Source: Kitasatospora xanthocidica (lineage in GTDB: Bacteria; Actinomycetota; Actinomycetes; Streptomycetales; Streptomycetaceae). Taken from it: 64,000 nucleotides of DNA. Shown one piece after another: positions 46,866 to 56,037 of this stretch (its first letter is position 1; every line of letters begins with the position of its first letter). Below the pieces are notes generated by a model that saw only the letters and a program-made list of their open reading frames with translations, was not told the origin of the DNA and made no database searches. Location: contig NZ_BNBY01000006.1 in assembly GCF_014656195.1 (NCBI RefSeq), forward strand, positions 32,736 through 96,735. The letters are read 5' to 3'. The position numbers and the translations under genes were made by a program.

Positions 46866-47888
46866 ATGACTTGGATGCGGTGGGCGCCCGCCATGGAACA
46901 GGCCCTGTACGACCCCGACCGGGGCTTCTACCGCAGGCCGGAAGGCCCCGCAGGCCACTTCCGCACCTCCGTGCACGCCTCGCCCAGGTTCGCCCGTGCG
47001 GTGGCCCGGCTGCTCCTCGAGGTTGACGCGGCCCTCGGCCGTCCGGAGGAGCTGGCCCTCGTCGACGTCGGGGCCGGGCGCGGCGAACTGCTCACCGGCG
47101 TCCTGGCCGCGCTGCCCGGGGACGTGCTCGCCCGGCTGCGCCCGTACGGCGTGGAGATCGCCGGGCGCCCGGCCGGACTCCCGTCCACGGTCCTGTGGAC
47201 GGACGAGCCGCCGCGCGGCGTGACCGGGCTGCTCTTCGCCAACGAGTGGCTGGACAACGTGCCGCTGGACGCCGGGGAGGTGGACGGCGACGGGGTGCTG
47301 CGCTACGTCGAGGTGGACACCGCGACCGGCGCGGTGCGCCCCGGGGCGGAGGTGCCGGCCGCCTCGGCCGACGCGGCCTGGGCCGAGCGGTGGTGGCCGG
47401 TCGCCGAGCCCGGCGAGGTGGTGGAGTTCGGCGGCCCCCGGGACGCCGCCTGGGCGCGGGCCGTCGCCGGGCTGGAGCACGGACTGGCCGTCGCCGTCGA
47501 CTACGCCCACACGGCGGGGCGCCGGCCGCCCTTCGGCACCCTCAGCGGCTTCCGGGACGGCCGGGAAGTGGCACCGGTGCCGGACGGCTCCTGCGACGTC
47601 ACCGCGCACGTGGCCCTGGACGCCGTCGCCGTTCCCGGTCTCCACAGCCTGTGGACGACGCAGCGCGAGGCCCTGCGCGCCCTCGGCGTGAGCGGCGGAC
47701 GCCCCCCGCTCGCCCTCGCCTCCACCGACCCGGCGGGCTACCTGCGGGCGCTGAGCGGGGCCGGGGAGGGCGCTGAACTGACCGACCCGGGCGGGCTCGG
47801 CGGGTTCGGGTGGCTGCTGCAGACCGTCCGCATGCCGGTACCGGAGAGCTTGGGTGTGCTGCCGGGATGGCAGACTCTGGGGGCATGA
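46866..47888 (+). CDS. MidA/NDUFAF7-like SAM-dependent methyltransferase
   Basis: A 340-residue enzyme. Family features: the N-terminal [16 protein letters not shown] and [17 protein letters not shown], the SAM-binding [16 protein letters not shown], and [14 protein letters not shown], which matches the conserved ANEFxDAxP of MidA/NDUFAF7. The mitochondrial member methylates an arginine of complex I subunit NDUFS2. Here the gene overlaps a nuoD (NDUFS2 homologue) by ATGA, which makes NuoD a probable substrate. Divergent from the sensor kinase. Confidence 0.85.
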   Translation: MTWMRWAPAMEQALYDPDRGFYRRPEGPAGHFRTSVHASPRFARAVARLLLEVDAALGRPEELALVDVGAGRGELLTGVLAALPGDVLARLRPYGVEIAGRPAGLPSTVLWTDEPPRGVTGLLFANEWLDNVPLDAGEVDGDGVLRYVEVDTATGAVRPGAEVPAASADAAWAERWWPVAEPGEVVEFGGPRDAAWARAVAGLEHGLAVAVDYAHTAGRRPPFGTLSGFRDGREVAPVPDGSCDVTAHVALDAVAVPGLHSLWTTQREALRALGVSGGRPPLALASTDPAGYLRALSGAGEGAELTDPGGLGGFGWLLQTVRMPVPESLGVLPGWQTLGA

Positions 47889-49054
47889 GGGAGACCACGG
47901 TCGGCATCGGGGCGGGAGCCGAGAACTTCAGCGGCGCGGCGGGCACCACCGACATGGTGCTCAACATCGGCCCGCAGCACCCGGCCACGCACGGCGTGCT
48001 GCGACTGCGCCTGCTGCTCGACGGCGAGCGCATCGTCACCGCCGAGCCGGTGATCGGCTACATGCACCGGGGCGCGGAGAAACTGTTCGAGGCCCGGGAC
48101 TACCGGCAGATCATCATGCTGGCCAACCGGCACGACTGGCTCTCCGCCTTCTCCAACGAACTCGGCGTCGTCCTCGGCGTCGAGCGGATGCTCGGCATGG
48201 AGGTCCCCGAGCGGGCGGTGTGGATCCGCACCCTGCTCGCCGAACTCAACCGGGTCCTCAACCACCTGATGTTCCTCGGCTCCTACCCGCTGGAACTCGG
48301 CGGGATCACCCCGATCTTCCACGCCTTCCACAGCCGCGAGGAACTCCAGTACGTGCTGGAGGAAGCCTCCGGCGGCCGGATGCACTACATGTTCAACCGG
48401 GTCGGCGGCCTCAAGGAGGACCTCCCGGCCGGCTGGCTCGGCCGGGTCCGCGCCGCCGTCGCCAAGGTGCGCTCCGAGACGCCCGTCTTCGAGGAACTCG
48501 TCCTCGGCAACGAGATCTTCCGCGCCCGCACCGCCGGCGTCGGCGTCCTCACCAAGGCCCAGGCCCAGGCGTACGGCGTCAGCGGCCCGATCGCCCGCGC
48601 CAGCGGCCTCGACCTCGACCTGCGCCGCGACGAGCCCTACCTCGCGTACGGCACCGAGGAACTGCGGCAGGTGCTCACCGTCGTCACCCGCGAGGAGGGC
48701 GACTGCCTGGCCCGCTTCGAATGCCTGCTGGAGCAGACCCTCAACTCGCTCGACCTCGCCGAGGCCTGCCTCGACAAGCTCGCCACCCTGCCGCCCGGCC
48801 CGGTCAACCAGCGGCTGCCCAAGGTGCTCAAGGCACCCGAGGGCAGCACCTACACGTGGACCGAGAACCCGCTCGGGATCAACGGCTACTACCTGGTCTC
48901 GCGCGGCGACAAGACGCCGTGGCGGCTCAAGCTGCGCTCGGCGTCCTTCAACAACATCCAGGCGCTCATCGAACTGCTGCCGGGGACGCTGGTCGCGGAC
49001 ATGGTGGCGATCCTGGGGTCGATGTTCTTCGTGGTCGGGGACATCGACAAGTGA
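47885..49054 (+). CDS. nuoD: Orphan NADH-quinone oxidoreductase subunit D (NuoD-like)
   Basis: A 389-residue homologue of the 49-kDa complex I subunit. Conserved marks are [45 protein letters not shown] and [12 protein letters not shown]. Arg82 (NRHDW) aligns with the cluster-N2-proximal arginine that NDUFAF7 methylates in mitochondria. No other nuo gene is adjacent, so this is a second, stand-alone copy of the kind known in streptomycetes. Its ATG overlaps the methyltransferase stop. It might replace NuoD in a partial complex or act with another partner. Confidence 0.93.
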   Translation: MRETTVGIGAGAENFSGAAGTTDMVLNIGPQHPATHGVLRLRLLLDGERIVTAEPVIGYMHRGAEKLFEARDYRQIIMLANRHDWLSAFSNELGVVLGVERMLGMEVPERAVWIRTLLAELNRVLNHLMFLGSYPLELGGITPIFHAFHSREELQYVLEEASGGRMHYMFNRVGGLKEDLPAGWLGRVRAAVAKVRSETPVFEELVLGNEIFRARTAGVGVLTKAQAQAYGVSGPIARASGLDLDLRRDEPYLAYGTEELRQVLTVVTREEGDCLARFECLLEQTLNSLDLAEACLDKLATLPPGPVNQRLPKVLKAPEGSTYTWTENPLGINGYYLVSRGDKTPWRLKLRSASFNNIQALIELLPGTLVADMVAILGSMFFVVGDIDK

Positions 49055-49132
49055 TCGGCGCGTAGGGGCGGTGCCGAACGGGGGTGCCGGGTCGGGCGGG
49101 GGTGACGAGCTGGCCGGGGAGCTGGCCGGGGA

Positions 49133-49157
49133 TGCCGGGCCGCGCGGGGGCCCGGCA
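49133..49157. terminator. Hairpin between convergent genes
   Basis: A 9-bp perfect stem (49133-49141 / 49149-49157) with a 7-nt loop between nuoD and the Cys-rich gene. Confidence 0.65.
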
Positions 49158-49162
49158 CCGGC

Positions 49163-50095
49163 TCAGGCCTTCTTGGGCTTCTTGTCCGAGGCCGACTTCT
49201 TGTCCGGGTCCGACTTCTTGCCCGGGTCGGCCGGGTGCGGGGCGATCCTGCGGTCGCCCTTGGTGGCGATCCGCTCCTCGCACAGGCGGGCCAGCACCTC
49301 GTACCCGGCCTTGCCCATCAGCTCGGTGAGCTCCGGGCGGTAGCTGACGTACACCGGCTCCGCGCCCTGGTGGGCCGCCGGCGCACCGGTGCACCACCAG
49401 TGCAGGTCGTGCCCGCCCGGGCCCCAGCCGCGGCGGTCGTACTCGCCGATCGAGACCTGGAGGTAGCGGGAGTCGTCCGGGCGGTCGATCCAGTCGTAGG
49501 TGCGGCGGATCGGCAGCTGCCAGCAGACGTCCGGCTTGGTCTCCAGCGGCTCGCGGCCCTCCTGGAGCGCGAGCGCGTGCAGGGCGCAGCCGGCGCCGCC
49601 CGCGAAACCCGGGCTGTTCACGAAGATGCAGGCGCCGCCGACCCGGCGGGTCTGGCGGTCGCCGTCCTCGTCGAGCATGGTGATCCCGCCGTCGGAGACC
49701 AGCCGGCCCTTGGCGTCGGTGCCCTCGGCGAAGTTCTCCCACAGCTCGGGCGTCAGCCGCGCCGCGTGCCCCAGGACGCGCTTCTCGTCGTCCTCGTCCG
49801 AGTAGTGCGCGCCCAGCGTGCAGCAGCCGTCCGACTCGCCGCGGCCCTCACGGATGCCGTGGCAGCCCTGGCCGAAGACGCAGGACCAGCGGGAGGTCAG
49901 CCAGGTGAGGTCGCAGCGGAAGACCTGCTCCTCGTCGGCGGGGTCGGCGAACTCGACCCAGGCGCGCGGGAAGTCGAGCGGGACCTCGTCGCGCGGGATC
50001 TCGCGGCGCAGGGTCGGCATCGCGAGGTCGACGGGGGCGGGGGAGGCCTTGGGCTTCGCCTTGGCCTTCTTCTTGGACGTTTCTGCTGGTGCCAC
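49163..50095 (-). CDS. Cys-rich conserved-looking protein of unknown function
   Basis: A 310-residue soluble protein. The N-terminus is Lys/Ala-rich ([10 protein letters not shown]). The core has Cys in [22 protein letters not shown], a CC pair ([10 protein letters not shown]), ACIF, GAGCALH, DVCW and WWCTG, a pattern reminiscent of Cys-rich metal-binding DUF3109-like proteins. The C-terminus is a Lys/Asp/Pro/Ser tail ([17 protein letters not shown]). GTG start. The Cys spacing suggests a zinc or iron-sulfur site; no activity can be assigned. Confidence 0.75.
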   Translation of the reverse strand: MAPAETSKKKAKAKPKASPAPVDLAMPTLRREIPRDEVPLDFPRAWVEFADPADEEQVFRCDLTWLTSRWSCVFGQGCHGIREGRGESDGCCTLGAHYSDEDDEKRVLGHAARLTPELWENFAEGTDAKGRLVSDGGITMLDEDGDRQTRRVGGACIFVNSPGFAGGAGCALHALALQEGREPLETKPDVCWQLPIRRTYDWIDRPDDSRYLQVSIGEYDRRGWGPGGHDLHWWCTGAPAAHQGAEPVYVSYRPELTELMGKAGYEVLARLCEERIATKGDRRIAPHPADPGKKSDPDKKSASDKKPKKA

Positions 50096-50338
50096 CCGGC
50101 AAGGGTAGAGCTTTCGCGGGGGTGGTGACGGGCGGCGGGCTGGCGGTGCGGGGCCGGGATCGGGTGCGGGGTCGGATGCGGGCCCGGTTCGGGTTCGCGC
50201 TCGGGCTCGGTTCGGGCTCGTGCTCGGGTTCGTGCTCGGTCCGGGGTGAAGGCGGGGTGAAGAGCTCCGCCGGGCGCCGCGGGCGGGCCGGGGAAGATGC
50301 CTAGGATGGCGGCCGGTCCGCTACGGGGAGGTACGGGG

Positions 50339-50797
50339 ATGGCAGGCGGCAGCACCGGGGCGTCCGACCGCGGCGGTGGGGAGTTCGTCCTCAAGCCGTG
50401 GGAACTGCACGGCGAGGGGCGGGAGTTCGAGAAGCTCGGGGGACAGCTGACGAAGGCCGTCGCCGCCCTCGAACGGGACCTCGCCGCGCTCGGCGCCCCC
50501 TGGGGCACGGACCTGCCGGGCAGCGGCTTCGCCGCCGTGTACGGTCCGGCGCACGGCGAACTCGTCGGCGGGCTGCGCGGACTGGCCGGACGGGTCGGGA
50601 AGGTCGGGGCCGGGCTGCACACGATGGCCGAGCGGACGGCCGACGCGGACACCTCGGCGGCGAGCGGGTTCGGCGCCGGGACCGGGGTCGAGGGCGGGGG
50701 TGGAGCGGTGGTGGTTCCCGCGGTCGCCCCGGCCCGTACGACGACGGGGGCAACCCCGGGGGCGGCACCCGCCGTCCCCAAGGACATGTCGGTCTGA
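50339..50797 (+). CDS. WXG100/ESX-type small helical protein
   Basis: A 152-residue protein. Residues 15-110 form a helical segment with the heptad pattern and Trp/Gly placements of ESX-secretion-associated proteins (FEKLGGQLTKAVAALERDLAALGAPWGTD). The tail is Ala/Gly/Pro-rich. GGGAGG lies 8 nt before ATG 50339. It ends 25 bp before the large toxin-like gene and is probably its secretion partner. Confidence 0.75.
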   Translation: MAGGSTGASDRGGGEFVLKPWELHGEGREFEKLGGQLTKAVAALERDLAALGAPWGTDLPGSGFAAVYGPAHGELVGGLRGLAGRVGKVGAGLHTMAERTADADTSAASGFGAGTGVEGGGGAVVVPAVAPARTTTGATPGAAPAVPKDMSV

Positions 50798-50822
50798 CGG
50801 ACCCGGCCGGAGGGGGAAGCGC

Positions 50823-53705
50823 GTGTCCCGGAAACTGCCCGAGGAACTGGTGCCGGTACTGGCCCGGACCGGCCACCCGTGGCCGCAGGCCGACGAGGAG
50901 GGCCTGCGCAAGGCGGCCGGGGTCTGGCGGGAGTTCGGCACGGAGGCCGACCGCCTCACCCGGCGCTGCGGCGAGTCCGTCCAGCGCGTCACCGCCGACA
51001 ACTCCGGCCACGCGGTCGAGGCCTTCGGCGCGTACTGGCAGGCCTTCAGCGGCGGCGGAAAGGGCCACCTGGACGACGCGCACGCCGCCGTGGGGCTCGT
51101 CGCCGGCGCCTTCGACACGGCCGCGCAGGCCGTGGACACCTGCAAGGCCGAGATCATCACGACCCTGCGGCAGCTCGCCGCCGACCTCGCGCAGGCGGAG
51201 GAGGCGGCCGCCAAGGCGAAGGAGGCGGCGGGCAGGGTCGCCGCGGCGGCCGACGGCGGGTCCGGGGCGGGTCCGGGGTCGGTGTCCGGGCCGGGGCCGG
51301 GTTCGCGGGTGGACGCGGGCGGGGTCGTCGGAGGGCTGCGGAAGGCCGTCGGCGGCCTCGCCACCGACGTGAGGAACGCCGCCACCGAGCAGGTCGCGGC
51401 GGGCCTGGAGACCGTCGCGGTCGAGGCCGCCGCACTGAAGATCGGCGGACTGCTCGCCGAACTCGGCCGCGCCATGAAGGACGGCCTCGCCACCGCCCTC
51501 AAGGAACCTGCCGCCCTCGCCCTGCTCCGGCTCGGCACCGCGCGCGGCCCGGGGATCACCGCCGCCGGGTACCGCACCGGCACCTTCGACCCGCTCACCG
51601 CCGGCCTGCCCGTCGCCGGCCTGCCCGTCGCCCTCGGCGAACCGGGTGTGCTCCGCGCGGACGGCTCCGGACTGGTCCTGCTCGCGGGCAGGGACGGAAA
51701 GCCGCTGGTCGGCGTCGACGGGCTCACCGTCAAGGTCGACGAACACGGACAGCCCGTCCTCGGCCGCGACGGGCAGCCGGTGATCCTCCGGGCGGACGGC
51801 ACCCCCGTCGGCGACGCCTCCGGGCTGCTGGTCGTCCCGGGGCCGGACGGCAAGCCGGTCGTCGGGGTGGCCGACCTGGCCGTCCGGCTGGACGAACACG
51901 GGCGGGCGGTGCTCACCGACGCGCACGGCGAGGAAGTCCACGGGCTACCGCTAGCCGGGCTGACGGACGCGCGGGGCGGGGCGGCCGACGGGAAGCCGGT
52001 CGACGGGAAGGCGGTCGACGGGAAGGCGGCCGACGGGCCCGCCGCCGGGAGGACGGACCTGAGGCCGCCCGGCCTGCTGACCGTGGCCTCGGCCGTCGTG
52101 GCCGACCCGGTGGCGGTCGTCGGAGGGGCGGACACCGCCGTCGCCGCGAGCGCGCCGGTCGGCGCGGTGGCGTCGGGTGCCTCGTACGCGACCGGGGGCG
52201 GGGGCGGGGGCGGGGGCGGGCAGGGACAGCACCGGGCGGTGACCGGCGGTGGCGACTGGACGCCACCGGCCCGGGACGACGGGGCCACCGGGCGGATCGT
52301 TGCCGCGCCGATCCGCCAGGGCGGCGGGACGGCGGGCGGGTCGGACGGGGACTACCCGCTCCAGGCGCCGTCGGTCCCGGCGCACGGCGGGGGCGGAGGT
52401 GGGGGCGGGCCCGTGTCCGTACGGACCGACTCGGTGAGCGCGCCCGCCGCGCCCGGTGCCGTGTCGTCCCCCGACTCCGGTACCCCCGGTTCCTCGCGTG
52501 GTCCGGGGCCGGACGCCCCACCGGCGGTCCGGCCGGTTGGTGGCGGCGGGCCGTTCGGGACGCCGGCGTACGGCGGCGGGTACCCGGTGGTCGGTGCGGT
52601 CGGTGCGGTCGGTGCGGTCGGTGCGGTCGGTGCGGTCGGTGCGGTCGGCACCGTCGGGCCCGGACCGCTCGCGGGCGTCGCCGGAGGGCCCGCCGCCCAG
52701 GTGGCGGCTCCGTTCGGCAGCGGCGTCGGGGCGGGCGGCGGTGGCGGTGGTGGTGCTGCCGGTGCCGCGGGGCCGCAGCCGGTGGCCGGCGAAGCCCGGC
52801 CGGGAGCGCCGACGGCCCGTACCCCGGTCGGTGCCGCGCCACTCCCCGTCGTCGGGGCGCCGCCGGTCCACACCGCACCGCCGAGCCCGGCGGCGCCGCC
52901 CGTCGTCGGCACCACCCCGGTGCTCGGGCGGCCCGAACCCCACCAGGCGGACACCCGCCGCCGGGACACCGCCGCGACCGTCGCCGACCCCACCCTCGCC
53001 TGGGGCGCCGTCCCGGTCGCGACCGCCCACGCAATGGCCCTCCACCTCGCCCTGCGTGCACGGCGCGGCACCGGGCCCGACGACCCGGACACCCGACCGC
53101 GCAGCATCGCCGACAGCCGTCCGTACGGACCGCCGGGCGGGCTCGCCCCGGTCGACCCGGAACACCAGGCCGAACTCGAACGCCGTACACCCCGCGACGA
53201 GGACGGCCTGCCCCTCCGCCACCCCGACCCGGCCGCAGGCGGCTGGACGGAAGCCGTCAACGCCGGCGGCTACCGCCAACCGGGCCGGTCCAACAACAGC
53301 ATCGAGATCGCCCTCTCCGCGGTCGAGTGCTACACCGGCCGCCCCACCTGCGCCGCCCCGCGCATCCCCACCGAGGGCGACGCCGGCGAACGCGGCGGCC
53401 GCGACCGCGCCGAACGCGAACTCGGCGCCCCCTTCCGCGACCTGGGCGACGGCGGCCGGGCCTTCGACCGCCTCGCCGAGGACATCCGCCGCGCCGGCCA
53501 CGGCTCCCAGGCCGTCCTCCTCACCCTGGACGCCTTCGGCCGTCCCCACGCCTGGAACGCCGTCAACCACCGGGACGCCGTCACCTACCTCGACCACCAA
53601 CTCGCCCGCCAGGGCCCCACCCCCCTCCACCCCGCCACCCACGGCCTCTGGGCCATCGCCCTCACCCCCGAAGGCCGCCCCCTCGACCTCACCCCAACCA
53701 GCTAG
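50823..53705 (+). CDS. Large polymorphic-toxin-like protein with degenerate papain-fold deamidase domain
   Basis: A 960-residue protein. Residues about 1-150 are a CpnT/WXG-like helical trafficking domain. About 265-385 carry imperfect repeats of DGKPLVGVDGLTVKVDEHG type. About 390-720 are low-complexity Gly/Ala/Val, including six copies of GAV (52591-52648). The C-terminus (about 800-960) looks like a toxin glutamine deamidase: GRSNNS at the catalytic Cys position, then GHGSQAVLLTLDAFGRPHAWNAVNH with His909 and a late Asp near the end. In active members the motif reads NNC; here Ser826 (AGC, 53298-53300) replaces it. GTG start, GGAGGGGG upstream. Confidence 0.8.
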   Translation: MSRKLPEELVPVLARTGHPWPQADEEGLRKAAGVWREFGTEADRLTRRCGESVQRVTADNSGHAVEAFGAYWQAFSGGGKGHLDDAHAAVGLVAGAFDTAAQAVDTCKAEIITTLRQLAADLAQAEEAAAKAKEAAGRVAAAADGGSGAGPGSVSGPGPGSRVDAGGVVGGLRKAVGGLATDVRNAATEQVAAGLETVAVEAAALKIGGLLAELGRAMKDGLATALKEPAALALLRLGTARGPGITAAGYRTGTFDPLTAGLPVAGLPVALGEPGVLRADGSGLVLLAGRDGKPLVGVDGLTVKVDEHGQPVLGRDGQPVILRADGTPVGDASGLLVVPGPDGKPVVGVADLAVRLDEHGRAVLTDAHGEEVHGLPLAGLTDARGGAADGKPVDGKAVDGKAADGPAAGRTDLRPPGLLTVASAVVADPVAVVGGADTAVAASAPVGAVASGASYATGGGGGGGGGQGQHRAVTGGGDWTPPARDDGATGRIVAAPIRQGGGTAGGSDGDYPLQAPSVPAHGGGGGGGGPVSVRTDSVSAPAAPGAVSSPDSGTPGSSRGPGPDAPPAVRPVGGGGPFGTPAYGGGYPVVGAVGAVGAVGAVGAVGAVGTVGPGPLAGVAGGPAAQVAAPFGSGVGAGGGGGGGAAGAAGPQPVAGEARPGAPTARTPVGAAPLPVVGAPPVHTAPPSPAAPPVVGTTPVLGRPEPHQADTRRRDTAATVADPTLAWGAVPVATAHAMALHLALRARRGTGPDDPDTRPRSIADSRPYGPPGGLAPVDPEHQAELERRTPRDEDGLPLRHPDPAAGGWTEAVNAGGYRQPGRSNNSIEIALSAVECYTGRPTCAAPRIPTEGDAGERGGRDRAERELGAPFRDLGDGGRAFDRLAEDIRRAGHGSQAVLLTLDAFGRPHAWNAVNHRDAVTYLDHQLARQGPTPLHPATHGLWAIALTPEGRPLDLTPTS
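52591..52648. repeat. 9-bp in-frame microsatellite (GGTGCGGTC)
   Basis: About six tandem copies of GGTGCGGTC inside the toxin-like gene, encoding Gly-Ala-Val repeats. Copy number could vary without shifting the frame. Confidence 0.9.
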
Positions 53706-53732
53706 CCCCCGGCCAGGCCCGCTCGGGACGAA

Positions 53733-54409
53733 TATCTAGACCGGTCGTCATATTCGCTGAGCCCCGTCTCGTCGGGCGCACGCACAGGAAGTCGGACCGG
53801 CCGACTTTCTGTGCGTGGCGCGGTCGACCCCGAGTGAATCTGTAGACCGGTCGTCATAATTTCCCGCCAGGTCGGATGGGGTGCGGCGCCAGAAGTCGGT
53901 AGGGCTGACTTCCTGTGCGCGCTGTGGTTGGGCGCGGATGGGTATGTAGACCGGTCTTCATATTCGACTTGCGTCGGCGTGGGCGGCTGCGTGAAAAGTC
54001 GGTGGCGCCGACTTCCTGTGCGCTTTGGGGGAGGTGGCGGGGTGGCGAAGGCTGACTTGGGTCCCGGGTCGGGCGGGGCCTGGCGCGAGAAGTCGGTCAG
54101 GTCGACTTCCTGTGCGCGCTGTGGTTGGGCGCGGATGGGTATGTAGACCGGTCTTCATATTCGAGTGGTGTCGGCGCGGGCGGCTGCGTGAAAAGTCGGC
54201 CAGGTCGACTTTCTGTGCGCTCTTTTTGGGGAGGTCGCGGGGAGGGTTGATATGTAGACCGGGCGTCATAATTTTGGGAGTCGCTGGGGTGGCTGTGTCG
54301 GTGTACGAGGGTGGATGGGCAGAGTGAATCTGTAGACCGGTCTGCATATTTTTGCCCGCGGTTGGCCTGGGTGGCGCAGGAAGTCGGCAGAGCCGACTTT
54401 TCGTGCGCC
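53733..54409. repeat. Palindrome array 2 (six A and six B palindromes)
   Basis: The same two palindromes as at 15.7-16.1 kb. A (TATGTAGACCGGTCTTCATA and variants) is at 53733-53752, 53839-53858, 53943-53962, 54140-54159, 54251-54270 and 54329-54348. B hairpins are at about 53781-53815, 53887-53921, 53990-54024, 54084-54118, 54187-54221 and 54375-54409. A 61-bp stretch is repeated exactly at 53907-53967 and 54104-54164, showing recent internal duplication. The A between the third and fourth B, and the B between the last two A, are missing. It fills the gap between the toxin-like and immunity-like genes. Confidence 0.9.
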
Positions 54410-54475
54410 GGGCGGGTGGGGGCGTAGGGTCGCGGCGCGGTGGGGTTGGGTGTCGTCGGGGGCGGGGGTTGCCGG

Positions 54476-55768
54476 GTGGTTTCGCGGGCGCAGGCGGTGG
54501 AGGCGGGGCATCGGTGGATCAATGGGGATCTGCCGCAGGGCTCCGGAGTGGTGCGGCGGGTGTGTGCGCACGAGTTCGAGCTCGGGTGGGTGGTGTGGGC
54601 GGAGCCCGCGCGGGTGGAGGTGGATCCGCGGACCGGGGAGCGCCGGGCGCCCGAGGAGGTCGGGGCGGCGTGTGCCGTGGTGGACCGGGAGAGCGGCCGG
54701 TTCACGGTGTGGCCCTCGGTGCCCGTGGACGAAGTGGTCGGGCTGTACCGGGACTTCGCCGGCGCGGGCGGGTACGACCCGACCCGGCCGCCCGCGACCG
54801 GTCGCGGGGTCCGGGCCGAGCTGACGTACCGGGACGGCGCCGGCGAGGAGCGTTCGCTGGCGCTGCGTTCGGCGGCGGGTCTGCCGCATCCGGCGTTGCG
54901 CGGCTGGTGGTGGCTGCGTGAGCAGGGGGTGGCGGCCGAGGACGTGTCGGCCGTGCGGACCGACCTGCGGATGAGCGCCCTGCCCGGCGGCTACTGGGCC
55001 CACGCCCTGGCCGCCGAACTGCCGGACGCCCGGATCGACTTCGAGTTGCCGTACGGCCCGCGATTCGACCACCGGGCCGCCGCCGTACGGGCGTTGCCCG
55101 CTCCGCCGGACGGTCCGGTCCGCAACCGGGTGCCTTTCCCGCGCCCGGTACGCGGAGAGCCGGACGCGCCGGACGCCGTGTTGGCCGGGCGGCTCGCGGC
55201 GAGGTTCGGTCCGGCGGGCGTGCGGCGTTTCGACCCGGCGGACGTGGTGCGGGCCGAACTGTCGGGGGACGAGGCAGCGTTGCTGCTGACGGTCGGCGTG
55301 CCGACGGCCGTGCCCGGGTTCTTCGCACTGCACCACCCCGGTACGGAGGCCGTCGCGGACGGCACCCGCCCCGGCACCGTGCTGCCGTCGGCGGTCGCGC
55401 ACCTGGCCGCGCTCGGCCGGGGCGCCCGGGTGGCCGAGCGCGAGCGCCTGGCCCTCGCCGAGCAGCTGGTGCTGGGGACGGACGGCTGGGCGCTGGTGGT
55501 CCTCGACCGGCTGGACGGCACCGTCCGGGCGGTGGACCCGGACTACGCGACCGCCCGCCACTGCAACGCCGACCTGCGCGCTTTCGTCCGCTGCCTGGAG
55601 GTCTTCGCGGGCTGGTGGCCCGCCCTGCGCGGGCTCGACCCGGTGGCCGCGGGCGGGGCGGTGGACGGCCTGCAGCGCGCCTTGGTGGAGCTGGACGGTA
55701 CGGTCTTCGCCGATCCCGAGAACTGGTGGGCCGTCATCGTGGAGCAGCTGTGGGACGGCCTGCTGTGA
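54476..55768 (+). CDS. Multidomain immunity-like protein (YrhB/Imm35 + deaminase-like + SUKH-4-like)
   Basis: A 430-residue protein in three parts. About 1-85 resembles the YrhB/Imm35 immunity family (RAQAVEAGHRWINGD...FELGWVVWAEP). About 90-215 resembles the deaminase-fold domain of Streptomyces polymorphic systems, but where active members have a PC..LPG..C motif it reads SALPGGYWA, so the zinc-binding Cys appear lost. About 225-425 resembles SUKH-4 (LLLTVGVPTAVPGFF, GWALVVLDRLDGTVRAVDPD). Such fusions occur as broad immunity proteins. GTG 54476 is an estimate; GTG 54440 is also in frame. Its promoter must lie in or just after array 2. Confidence 0.65.
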   Translation: MVSRAQAVEAGHRWINGDLPQGSGVVRRVCAHEFELGWVVWAEPARVEVDPRTGERRAPEEVGAACAVVDRESGRFTVWPSVPVDEVVGLYRDFAGAGGYDPTRPPATGRGVRAELTYRDGAGEERSLALRSAAGLPHPALRGWWWLREQGVAAEDVSAVRTDLRMSALPGGYWAHALAAELPDARIDFELPYGPRFDHRAAAVRALPAPPDGPVRNRVPFPRPVRGEPDAPDAVLAGRLAARFGPAGVRRFDPADVVRAELSGDEAALLLTVGVPTAVPGFFALHHPGTEAVADGTRPGTVLPSAVAHLAALGRGARVAERERLALAEQLVLGTDGWALVVLDRLDGTVRAVDPDYATARHCNADLRAFVRCLEVFAGWWPALRGLDPVAAGGAVDGLQRALVELDGTVFADPENWWAVIVEQLWDGLL

Positions 55769-56037
55769 CCGGACGCCCTCGGAGCACTCGGAGTAGGAAC
55801 AAGATCAGGAGCCGGAGCGCCCGGTCGCGCGGGCACTGACGACCCGGTCACCGACTGCCCCGGCGCCGCCCGACCGGCACCGGACCGGCACCGGACCGGC
55901 ACCGGACCGGCCCCGGATCGGCCTCCCGGACCGGTCCCGGACCGACCCCCACCCGCCCCGCCCTCGGCCCCCCGGACCAGCGCGAACAGGGCCGCAACCC
56001 CCCTCGCCCGGGCCCGGATCGCGTAGCGTGGAGGATT
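55769..56037. other. Intergenic region with CCGGCACCGGA repeats
   Basis: 269 bp. At about 55866-55945 it has four to five imperfect copies of an ACCGGCACCGG unit. No gene was seen. It should hold the ppx promoter. Confidence 0.55.

Noticed and set aside
51913..53642. Several 400-560-residue minus-strand frames opposite the toxin-like gene
   Set aside because: Low-complexity Arg/Pro/Gly shadows of a GC-rich coding strand.
53733..54409. CRISPR array
   Set aside because: The repeats are two alternating palindromes with partly conserved spacers of varying length and there are no cas genes.
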